Origin: Aquisalimonas sp. | GTDB lineage: Bacteria; Pseudomonadota; Gammaproteobacteria; Nitrococcales; Aquisalimonadaceae | Length of the DNA stretch: 14,406 nt | NCBI GenBank assembly: GCA_007127625.1 | Contig: SKYZ01000312.1 | Coordinates: 1 to 14,406 of the forward strand | Direction: 5' to 3' | In this document: piece by piece, positions 1 through 6,873 of the stretch | Position numbering within the stretch: position 1 is the first letter of the stretch | Layout: the number at the start of each line of letters is the position of its first letter | Program-made: the position numbers and the translations under genes | Notes under the pieces: generated by a model | Database searches by the model: none | What the model saw: only the letters and a program-made list of their open reading frames with translations | What the model was told of the DNA's origin: nothing

Positions 1-694
1 CATGGCCAACCATGCTCCGGTGACCATCGACAATTCCATCAACCCGTACCGGCTACAGGGGCAGAAGACGGCGGCGTTCGAGATTGTCGAGGAACTGGAG
101 CGGGCGCCGGACTATCACTGCCTGCCCGTGGGCAATGCCGGCAACATCACGGCTCACTGGATCGGCTACTGCGAATGCGCGGGCAAGCGCAGTGAGCACC
201 TCACCGACGCCTGCTCGTACTGTGGCGGCAACTGTCGCTATGCCAGCGCCATCGTCGGCGACCGTCCGACCATGGTCGGCTATCAGGCAAGCGGCTCCGC
301 GCCGTTCCTGCGTGGGGGCCCGGTGCAGGAGCCCGATACGGTGGCCACGGCCATCCGTATCGGGGATCCACAGTCCTGGGAGTACGCCTGGCACGCGAGC
401 CGGGAGTCCGGCGGCTGGTTCGACGAGTGCAGTGACGAGGAAATCCTCGAGGCCCAGCGCTGGCTGGCGGCGCGGGAAGGCGTGTTCTGCGAGCCGGCTT
501 CGGCGGCGTCGGTGGCCGGTGCCATGCGCGACATTCGCAACGGGCGCATTCCGGAGGGCAGCACCGTGGTATGCACGCTGACCGGTCATGGCCTCAAGGA
601 TCCGGATGTCGCCATCCGCCAGTCAGCCGATGCCATCAAGACCATCCCGGCGGAACTGGATACGGTGCGCCGGGCGATCCTGGACAAGCTCTGA
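1..694 (+). CDS. thrC: Threonine synthase, C-terminal part (5' end outside window)
   Basis: Threonine synthase is a PLP enzyme that converts O-phospho-L-homoserine to L-threonine in the cytoplasm, the last step of threonine synthesis. About 230 residues are visible. The frame is open to the left edge, so the ATG at position 2 is an internal methionine. The catalytic lysine should lie upstream. Visible family landmarks are NSINPYRLQGQKTAAFE near residue 11, the PLP-phosphate loop GNAGN (nt 131-145), an ATAIRIG stretch, EGVFCEPASAASVAG, and TLTGHGLKDPD near the C terminus. Together they match the short threonine synthase class. An unusual insertion follows GNAGNITAHWIGY: cysteines at visible residues 57, 59, 71, 74 and 78, spaced CxC-x11-CxxC-x3-C, before the chain resumes at RPTMVGYQA. 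The next gene starts 12 bp after the stop, so the run thrC, RpfE-family gene, recJ is probably one transcript. Homoserine dehydrogenase would be a natural upstream neighbour, but that is inference. Confidence 0.93.
   Translation, partial: MANHAPVTIDNSINPYRLQGQKTAAFEIVEELERAPDYHCLPVGNAGNITAHWIGYCECAGKRSEHLTDACSYCGGNCRYASAIVGDRPTMVGYQASGSAPFLRGGPVQEPDTVATAIRIGDPQSWEYAWHASRESGGWFDECSDEEILEAQRWLAAREGVFCEPASAASVAGAMRDIRNGRIPEGSTVVCTLTGHGLKDPDVAIRQSADAIKTIPAELDTVRRAILDKL
170..235 (+). other. Cysteine-rich insertion inside threonine synthase
   Basis: Five cysteine codons lie at nt 170, 176, 212, 221 and 233, in the spacing CxC-x11-CxxC-x3-C. From memory, other short-form threonine synthases have only a brief loop here, between the PLP-phosphate glycine loop and the GYQA segment. 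The spacing resembles a small zinc or iron-sulfur site, but no cofactor can be assigned from sequence alone. Confidence 0.5.
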
Positions 695-705
695 TCCCCC
701 GGGCG

Positions 706-1755
706 ATGGCCCAGGCCCGGCCCGATCAACGCAACGCATGCTACCTGCGGGTGCCCGGCCTGTTGGGGCCGATCCCCGCCGACGCCATGCAACTGGTGGA
801 CGCCTCCCCGGCCGTCGAACGCCTGGCAGGACTGCTGTCGAAGGCGCGGCGTGTCCGGACCGGTGAGGCCGCCGCGGGCATCCCCGGGTTCGCCCTGGAG
901 TCGGCTGGCGGCGCAGTGCCGGCCGGCCCTTTGGGGTTGCTGGGGGCCGGTGGCTCCCCCGGCGATGATTTCTGGTTCCGGGCCGACCCGATCCACCTCC
1001 TGGCGGATCGCGACCAGTTGCGCCTGCTCGGACCGGAGACCCTGGACCTTGACCGGGATGAGGCCGGCCAGCTGGTCGCTGCCTTCAACGACTACTTTCA
1101 TGACGACGGGCTGGAGCTGGTGGCGCCGTTGCCGGATACCTGGTTCCTTCGCTGTTCCACGCCACCCCGCGTTGATCCCGTGCCGTTGCACGCCGCACGT
1201 GACGTGCCGCTGGGCTCGGTGCAGCCCCGTGGTGAGGACGCGCCCTGGTGGCAGGCGCGCCTCAACGAGATGCAGATGCTCCTCCACGGGCATGCCGTGA
1301 ACCGGGAGCGGGAGCGCCAGGGTCGCCTGCTGGTCAACGGGATCTGGCCCTGGGGCGGCGGCGTGCTGCCCCGGGTCAGCGGCCAGTGGGACACTGTCCT
1401 TAGTGATGAGCCGCTGGTCCGTGGCCTCGGTGTTGCGGCCGGGCTTGCGGTAGAACCCTGGTCCGATGAGGCAGAGCCGGTGCTGCAGGCCGCGGAGGCG
1501 GGGCCAACCCTGGCCGTGGCGCCGGAGCTGCCCGCGGTCCGTGACGGCGAGTCGTTCCAGGCCTGGGAGGCCGAAGTGCACGGGTTCAGTGAAGCCTGGG
1601 CGGCGCCCCTGGAGCGGGCACTGCGACAGCGCCGCTGCACCTCCGTGACACTGGATGCCGGTCTCGGCAGCTCGCCCCGGCGACTGACCCCGGCCAGTGT
1701 CCTGGCCTTCTGGCGTCGTCGTCGTGCCTTTGTCAGCCTGCTGGCGTCCGCATGA
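706..1755 (+). CDS. RpfE-family protein (phosphoglycerate mutase-like, function unknown)
   Basis: A 349-residue protein of the RpfE / COG4255 type, often labelled cofactor-independent phosphoglycerate mutase-like. Visible family blocks are an N-terminal YLRVPGLLGPIP, FWFRADPIHL (RADP at residues 92-95), LNEMQMLLHGH (186-196) followed by NRERERQG, and VNGIWPWGGG (210-219). Family members commonly sit next to recJ, as RpfE does in the Xanthomonas rpf region, and the same pairing is seen here. The biochemical role is not established, and I infer neither mutase activity nor a part in DSF signalling. No signal peptide or membrane segment is evident. The start is the first in-frame ATG after the thrC stop and gives the normal N terminus; the longer frame from nt 571 would overlap thrC by over 120 bp. 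The Shine-Dalgarno is poor, and the stop overlaps the recJ start in ATGA, so translation is probably coupled on both sides. Confidence 0.82.
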   Translation: MAQARPDQRNACYLRVPGLLGPIPADAMQLVDASPAVERLAGLLSKARRVRTGEAAAGIPGFALESAGGAVPAGPLGLLGAGGSPGDDFWFRADPIHLLADRDQLRLLGPETLDLDRDEAGQLVAAFNDYFHDDGLELVAPLPDTWFLRCSTPPRVDPVPLHAARDVPLGSVQPRGEDAPWWQARLNEMQMLLHGHAVNRERERQGRLLVNGIWPWGGGVLPRVSGQWDTVLSDEPLVRGLGVAAGLAVEPWSDEAEPVLQAAEAGPTLAVAPELPAVRDGESFQAWEAEVHGFSEAWAAPLERALRQRRCTSVTLDAGLGSSPRRLTPASVLAFWRRRRAFVSLLASA

Positions 1756-3476
1756 GGATCCGGCGTCGGCCTGCAACAGAGTCCTCCGAGGCCGCACTGG
1801 GCGATCTGCATCCCGTGCTGCAAAGGGTCTATGCGCGCCGGGGCGTGATGGAGGCCGACGAGCTCGATTGCTCCCTGACGGCGTTGGCGCCCACGGACGG
1901 GCTCTCCGGTCTGGAGACGGCGCTGGATCATCTCGCCGCGGCGGTGATGGAGCAGCAGCGCGTCCTGCTGGTGGGGGATTTCGATGCCGACGGCGCATCG
2001 AGCTGCGCCCTCGGGGTGCTGGGCCTGCGGGCGCTGGGTGCCCGCGAGGTGGAGTACCTGGTCCCGAATCGCTTCGAGTACGGCTACGGCCTGACGCCGG
2101 AGATCGTTGACGAGGCGTTCCGGCGCCGCCCGGATCTTCTGGTAACCGTGGACAATGGTGTTTCCAGCGTCGACGGCGTGCGGCGGGCGCGGGAGCTCGG
2201 CATGCGGGTGGTGGTGACGGATCACCATCTGCCGCCCGCGGAACTCCCCGTGCCGGACGCCATGGTCAATCCCAATCTCCCGGGTGACACCTTTCCGGGC
2301 AAGCATCTCGCCGGCGTCGGCGTGCTGTTCTACGTGCTTGCAGGGCTTCGCGGCCGTCTACGTGATTGCGGCTGGTTCGTCGGTGGCACGGAGCCTCAGC
2401 TCGCGGGGCTGCTCGATCTGGTGGCGCTGGGCACGGTAGCGGATGTCGTGCCGCTGGACCGCATCAATCGTGTCCTGGTGGAGCAGGGGCTGCGCCGCAT
2501 CCGCGCCGGCCGCTGCCGCCCGGGCATCACCGCACTGCTGGAGGTTGCCGGACGTGAGCCCGGCCTTTGCGTCTCGGCGGACCTCGGGTTTGCCGCGGGC
2601 CCGCGGCTCAATGCAGCGGGGCGCCTGGACGACATGACCCGGGGTGTCGAGTGCCTGCTCTGTGACCAGCCCGCGGCTGCCCGGGACCACGCGCACCGCC
2701 TGGATGCCCTGAACCGTGAACGCCGCGAGATCGAGGGGCGCATGGCCGCCGAGGCCATGGCCGCTGTGGAAGCCTTCGAGCACTCCTGGAGCGGCGACAG
2801 TACACCCGCCGCGTTGTGTGTGACCGACCCCGGCTGGCACCAGGGCGTTGTCGGCATTGTCGCATCGCGCCTGAAAGAGCGGTTTCACCGGCCGGTGATT
2901 GCGTTCGCGCCCTCGGAGAACGGGGAACTCAAGGGCTCGGTGCGGTCCGTGCCTGGCCTGCACGTGCGTGATGCTCTGGAACAGGTGGCTGCCCGGTATC
3001 CCGGGCTGATCCAGCGGTTCGGTGGGCATGCGGCCGCGGCAGGGCTCAGCGTCCGCAGCGAACGGTTCGACGGGTTCCGGGAGGCGTTCAATGAGGTCGT
3101 GGATGCGACCCTGCCCCTGGAGCAGCGGCAGGGAGTGTGGCTCACCGACGGTGAACTGGCGCCGACCGAGCTGTCCGTGGACGTGGCGCAGGCGCTGCGC
3201 AGTGGCGGCCCCTGGGGACAGGGCTTTCCGGAGCCACTGTTCGACGGCATATTCCGGGTCCTGGGTGCCCGGGTCGTGGGGGACAGTCATCTCAAGCTGC
3301 GTCTGCAGGCCGAGGGCGGCGGTCCCAGGCTGGACGGGATCGCCTTCCGTGCGCTGGATGCGGGCTGGGATGAGACCCTGCCGGAGTGGTTGCACCTGGT
3401 GTACCGGCTGGACGTGAACCGGTGGCGCGGGCGGGAGAGCGTCCAGCTGCTGGTGGAGCACATGCAGGATGCCTGA
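1752..3476 (+). CDS. recJ: Single-stranded-DNA-specific 5'-3' exonuclease RecJ
   Basis: RecJ degrades single-stranded DNA 5' to 3' in RecF-pathway recombination, mismatch repair and processing of stalled forks, using Mn or Mg ions bound by DHH-family aspartates and histidines. At 574 residues it is full length (E. coli RecJ is about 577). Metal-binding motifs are intact: VGDFDADGAS (DFDAD at residues 76-80), VTVDNGVSS, VVTDHHLP (DHH at 157-159) and LVALGTVADVVPLD. PRLNAAGRLDD follows, then the DHHA1-type motif FGGHAAAAGLSV (GGH at 424-426). The remaining C-terminal part, to about residue 570, corresponds to the OB-fold region. The ATG lies inside the stop of the upstream gene (ATGA at 1752-1755) with no clear Shine-Dalgarno of its own, which points to translational coupling. 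No truncation or lost motif is seen. Confidence 0.97.
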   Translation: MRIRRRPATESSEAALGDLHPVLQRVYARRGVMEADELDCSLTALAPTDGLSGLETALDHLAAAVMEQQRVLLVGDFDADGASSCALGVLGLRALGAREVEYLVPNRFEYGYGLTPEIVDEAFRRRPDLLVTVDNGVSSVDGVRRARELGMRVVVTDHHLPPAELPVPDAMVNPNLPGDTFPGKHLAGVGVLFYVLAGLRGRLRDCGWFVGGTEPQLAGLLDLVALGTVADVVPLDRINRVLVEQGLRRIRAGRCRPGITALLEVAGREPGLCVSADLGFAAGPRLNAAGRLDDMTRGVECLLCDQPAAARDHAHRLDALNRERREIEGRMAAEAMAAVEAFEHSWSGDSTPAALCVTDPGWHQGVVGIVASRLKERFHRPVIAFAPSENGELKGSVRSVPGLHVRDALEQVAARYPGLIQRFGGHAAAAGLSVRSERFDGFREAFNEVVDATLPLEQRQGVWLTDGELAPTELSVDVAQALRSGGPWGQGFPEPLFDGIFRVLGARVVGDSHLKLRLQAEGGGPRLDGIAFRALDAGWDETLPEWLHLVYRLDVNRWRGRESVQLLVEHMQDA

Positions 3477-3615
3477 GCGCGAAGTGTGACGTGTCTGGCA
3501 AAACGGGGCGGTGTTCCCTTCATCCGCGCAGCGCGTCGGTTAGCATGAGGCATCGAAACGCGTCGGCGTCGTCGGCAGCGTGTGACTGGGTTCATGTTCG
3601 CAGCAGGGTGGGTGC

Positions 3616-6600
3616 ATGACGGACACCGGGGGCAGCTCCGTCCGCGCGGTAACGGGGGCAGGCGAAGGCCGTGTCTCCGACGCCGGTGACGAGTCGGCGC
3701 TGCGGCTCATCGCGGATCTCTCCAGCCGTTTCATCAGTGTCTCCCCCGACGAGGTGGAAGGTGCCATCCACCAGGCCCTGGCCGATATCGCGGCGCTGGC
3801 CGAGGTGGATCGCGCCTACGTGGTCCAGAGCGACAGCGATGGCGAGTACTACTGCACCCACGAGTGGTGCGCCGAAGGTGTTCCCTCGCGACGCGAGAAG
3901 CTGCGGCCGGTGCCCTCGCGGCGCCTGGGCTGGCTCCGCGGCGAACTGGACGCCGGACGCGTAGTCAATATCCCCGATACCCGGGCGATGGCTCCAGCGG
4001 CGTCCAGGGAAAAGGAGCTGTACCGGGAGTACGAGGTCGCCGCGGCCCTGGTGGCGCCCCTGTTCCTGGACGGCAGGCGTATCGGCTCGGTGGGCTTCGA
4101 CATGATCCACGCGCCGCGCTACTGGGGCACCGACCTGGAACTGCTGCTTACCCTCACCGGGCAGATGATGCTCGGCGTCCTGCAGCGACAGCGGAAGGAC
4201 GAGTCGCTGCTCGCCAGTCAGCAGCGCTACAGAGATCTGGTGGAGAACTCCGTCGAGTCCATCATCGTGCTGGATGCCGACCGCAACCGAATCGTCGACA
4301 TCAACGATAATACAACGCGGTTGTTCGGGGTGGATCGGGACACCCTGATGAACACCTCTCCAGAATGGGTGCTGCCGTCGAAGCAGGCCGATGGAAGCGA
4401 TTCTCTCGAACAGGCGCGAGAAATCATTCGCCGCTGCCTTCGCGGGGAGCGGCTGGTCTTCGACTGGACCTACCGGAGTGCCAGCGGAGTGCCGGTCCCG
4501 TGCGAAGTGCGCGCGGTACCTCTTCCCGCCAGCGAGGGGCGCCGCATCCGTCTGGCCATCCTCGATGTGAGCGAGCGCAAGCGCGCCGAGCAGGAACAGC
4601 TCGAATACCTGCGCCGTACGCGTGAGCAGCACCTCCACCTGGGGCGCGTGGCAACCAGCCGGGCCCTGGCCGAAGGTGATCTGGATGTTCTGTACCGGGA
4701 GGTCTGTGACGCGGTGTGCACGGTGCTCGGTGTTCATCGTGCCAGTCTGTGGAAGCTTGCTGACGAGGGTGCGGTTCTGCGGTGCGAAGCCGCATCGGAG
4801 CGAGGAGAAACGGGGCGAGCCGCCGAAGCCGCGACGGAGCAACCGGGCGAACTCGATGTGGCGCGGAACGCTGCCTATATCGATGAGCTGCGCAGCTCGC
4901 GGGCAGTGGCGATGGAGGACGTGGAGCAAGACCCCCGCGCCAGCGGGATGCTCGACAGCTATCTGCGGCCGCGCGGCATTCGCGGTCTTGTGGATGCCTC
5001 CGTGCGTGTCTCCGGCGAGGTGGCCGGCGTGATCTGCGCAGAGGCCATTGGCGCACGCCGGGAATGGCGCGTGGACGAGATCAATTTCGTCAGCGCCATG
5101 GCGGATCAGGTGGCACAGGCGGTGATCAACCACGACCGGGCCACTGCGGTGGAAGCGCTGCGGCAGAGCGAACAGCGCTATCGGGCGCTGTATGACGACA
5201 ATCCCTCCATGTTCTTCACCATCGACGAGAACGGATTCGTTGCATCGGTGAACCGCTTCGCCGCCGAATCCCTGGGTTACCGGGTCGAGGAACTCGTGGG
5301 CCTGCCCTTCGATGTGCTCCACCATCAGGAAAGGCGGGCCGAGGTGGACCATCAACTCCTCGCCTGTCATCGGGCGCCGGGAGAGGTCCATCGCTGGGAC
5401 TCGCACCTGGAGGTGCGCGGCGGTGGCACCATCAGCGTGCGCATCAGTGCCCGGACCCAGCCCCAGGCCGGCAATCGTCAGCCCGTGCTTGCGGTGTGCG
5501 AGGACATTTCCGAGGCCCAGGAGCTGGCCGAGGAGCTCAGCTACCAGGCGCGGCACGATGCGCTGACCGGACTGTTCAACCGCCGCGAGTACGAGACCAG
5601 TCTGCAGGCCGTGCTGGACGATGCCCGGGAGGAGGGCAGCGAGCACGTGATCTGCTACCTGGACCTGGATCAGTTCAAGGTCATCAACGACACCTGCGGC
5701 CATCTGGCCGGGGATGAGCTGCTGCGTCAGCTCAGTGCCGTACTCCAGGAGCAGATCGGGGAGCGGGACATGCTGGCGCGCCTGGGCGGCGACGAGTTCG
5801 GCATCCTCCTGCGGCACCGTAGCGCCGAGGCCGCATACGAGGTCGCCGATGCAGTCCGTCAGGCGGTGAGCGAGTTCCAGTTTACCTGGGATGGTCGGGC
5901 CTTTGGCCTGGGGGCGAGCATCGGCCTGGTACCCATCGGGCAGACCGCGGGCACCATGCACGATGTCATGAGTGTCGCCGACACCGCCTGCTACGCCGCC
6001 AAGGACCAGGGGCGCAATCGCATCCACGTCTATCGTCAGGGCGATGAGGAACTCGAACGCCGGCACGGTGAGATGCAATGGGTCAGCGGCATCCGTGAAG
6101 CGCTGACCGCGGACCGGTTACGGTTGTACTGTCAGCCCATCGTGCCCTTGGGGCGGCCGGAGCAGCGCCGGCACTACGAGCTGTTGCTGCGCATGGAGGG
6201 ATCCGACGGGAGGCTCATCCAGCCCGGGGCTTTCCTGCCGGCGGCGGAGCGTTTCAACCTGATCCCGGCGGTGGATCGCTGGGTGATCGAGAATGCCCTG
6301 AGCTGGCTGGAGGCGCGCCCGGGCCATCTGGAACAGCTGGGCTCCTGCGCCATCAACCTCTCGGGGCTCTCGGTGGGGGACGAGGAGTTCCTGGACTGGC
6401 TCCTGACCAGGGTTCAGTCGGCCCGGGTGGAGCCGCACCGCATCTGCTTCGAGATCACCGAGACGGCCGCCATCCGTAACCTCTCCGTGGCCACGGAGTT
6501 CATGACCGGACTGCGCGGGCTGGGCTGCCGATTCGCTCTGGACGATTTCGGCAGCGGGCTGTCGTCGTTTGCCTACCTGAAGAACCTGCCGGTGGATGCG

Positions 6601-6840
6601 GTCAAGATCGACGGAATGTTCGTCCGCGACATGGACACGAACGCCATCAATCACGCCGTCGTGCGCTCCATCAACGACATCGGCCACGTCATGGGCAAGG
6701 CCACCGTCGCCGAGTTCGTGGAAACCGAAGCGGTATGGCAGGCGCTGACCGCGATCGGCGTGGACTACGCCCAGGGATTTGCCATTGCCCGCCCCATGCC
6801 GCTGGACGCCATGGACGCCATGGACGCCGCCGGGACCTGA
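3616..6840 (+). CDS. Sensor GGDEF-EAL protein (diguanylate cyclase / phosphodiesterase) with GAF and PAS domains
   Basis: A 1074-residue cyclic-di-GMP enzyme without obvious membrane segments, so probably cytoplasmic. Order: GAF 1 (about residues 25-190), PAS 1 (203-322), GAF 2 (339-505), PAS 2 (516-630, starting at the common SEQRYRALYDDNPSMF segment), GGDEF (640-805) and EAL (825-1065). The cyclase domain has DALTGLFNR, the metal aspartate D683 in LDLDQFKVIND, and an exact GGDEF at 724-728. The inhibitory I-site position reads GERD (715-718) instead of RxxD. The phosphodiesterase domain has ELL instead of EAL, but keeps E855, N914, E946, D976 and D977, K997, E1033 and Q1053. Both domains could be active, and the sensory half would set the balance; the ligand is unknown. 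The gene stands alone after a 139-bp gap, its start preceded by only a weak GCAGGGTGGG. The C terminus ends in an MDAMDAMDA repeat. Confidence 0.93.
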   Translation: MTDTGGSSVRAVTGAGEGRVSDAGDESALRLIADLSSRFISVSPDEVEGAIHQALADIAALAEVDRAYVVQSDSDGEYYCTHEWCAEGVPSRREKLRPVPSRRLGWLRGELDAGRVVNIPDTRAMAPAASREKELYREYEVAAALVAPLFLDGRRIGSVGFDMIHAPRYWGTDLELLLTLTGQMMLGVLQRQRKDESLLASQQRYRDLVENSVESIIVLDADRNRIVDINDNTTRLFGVDRDTLMNTSPEWVLPSKQADGSDSLEQAREIIRRCLRGERLVFDWTYRSASGVPVPCEVRAVPLPASEGRRIRLAILDVSERKRAEQEQLEYLRRTREQHLHLGRVATSRALAEGDLDVLYREVCDAVCTVLGVHRASLWKLADEGAVLRCEAASERGETGRAAEAATEQPGELDVARNAAYIDELRSSRAVAMEDVEQDPRASGMLDSYLRPRGIRGLVDASVRVSGEVAGVICAEAIGARREWRVDEINFVSAMADQVAQAVINHDRATAVEALRQSEQRYRALYDDNPSMFFTIDENGFVASVNRFAAESLGYRVEELVGLPFDVLHHQERRAEVDHQLLACHRAPGEVHRWDSHLEVRGGGTISVRISARTQPQAGNRQPVLAVCEDISEAQELAEELSYQARHDALTGLFNRREYETSLQAVLDDAREEGSEHVICYLDLDQFKVINDTCGHLAGDELLRQLSAVLQEQIGERDMLARLGGDEFGILLRHRSAEAAYEVADAVRQAVSEFQFTWDGRAFGLGASIGLVPIGQTAGTMHDVMSVADTACYAAKDQGRNRIHVYRQGDEELERRHGEMQWVSGIREALTADRLRLYCQPIVPLGRPEQRRHYELLLRMEGSDGRLIQPGAFLPAAERFNLIPAVDRWVIENALSWLEARPGHLEQLGSCAINLSGLSVGDEEFLDWLLTRVQSARVEPHRICFEITETAAIRNLSVATEFMTGLRGLGCRFALDDFGSGLSSFAYLKNLPVDAVKIDGMFVRDMDTNAINHAVVRSINDIGHVMGKATVAEFVETEAVWQALTAIGVDYAQGFAIARPMPLDAMDAMDAAGT
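6812..6828 (+). repeat. Short tandem repeat at the 3' end of the GGDEF-EAL gene
   Basis: The unit GGACGCCAT or its near copy recurs three times in a row and encodes MDA units just before the stop, after GFAIARPMPL. It is short enough to arise or vary by slippage, and it lies beyond the conserved EAL fold. Confidence 0.6.
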
Positions 6841-6858
6841 ACCTTTGGTTCCGGCGGC
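6826..6858 (+). terminator. GC-rich hairpin across the stop codon, probable transcription end between convergent genes
   Basis: The left arm GCCGCCGGGACC (6826-6837) pairs with the right arm GGTTCCGGCGGC (6847-6858), giving 12 pairs with one G-U in the + strand RNA and a 9-nt loop (6838-6846). The stop codon of the GGDEF-EAL gene lies in the loop. There is no U tract after it on either strand, so this is not a textbook intrinsic terminator. The position between two convergent genes whose stops are only 33 bp apart favours a role in transcript ending or 3'-end protection. Confidence 0.5.
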
Positions 6859-6873
6859 GCCGCGATGCCGTCG

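Noticed and set aside
571..705. Upstream extension of the RpfE-family gene
   Set aside because: It lies within thrC in another frame and does not resemble the family; ATG 706 gives the normal N terminus.
3519..3546. Possible promoter TTCATC-N16-TAGCAT before the GGDEF-EAL gene
   Set aside because: The match to sigma70 is weak and the spacing short; such a match is expected by chance in 139 bp.
3532..3566. Direct repeat CGCGTCGG (two copies 27 bp apart) before the GGDEF-EAL gene
   Set aside because: Eight bases built from common GC-rich words; no third copy or symmetry supports a binding site.
3592..6078. An 828-residue open frame antisense to the GGDEF-EAL gene
   Set aside because: It mirrors the codon pattern of a GC-rich gene, has no recognisable domain and covers clear motifs on the other strand.
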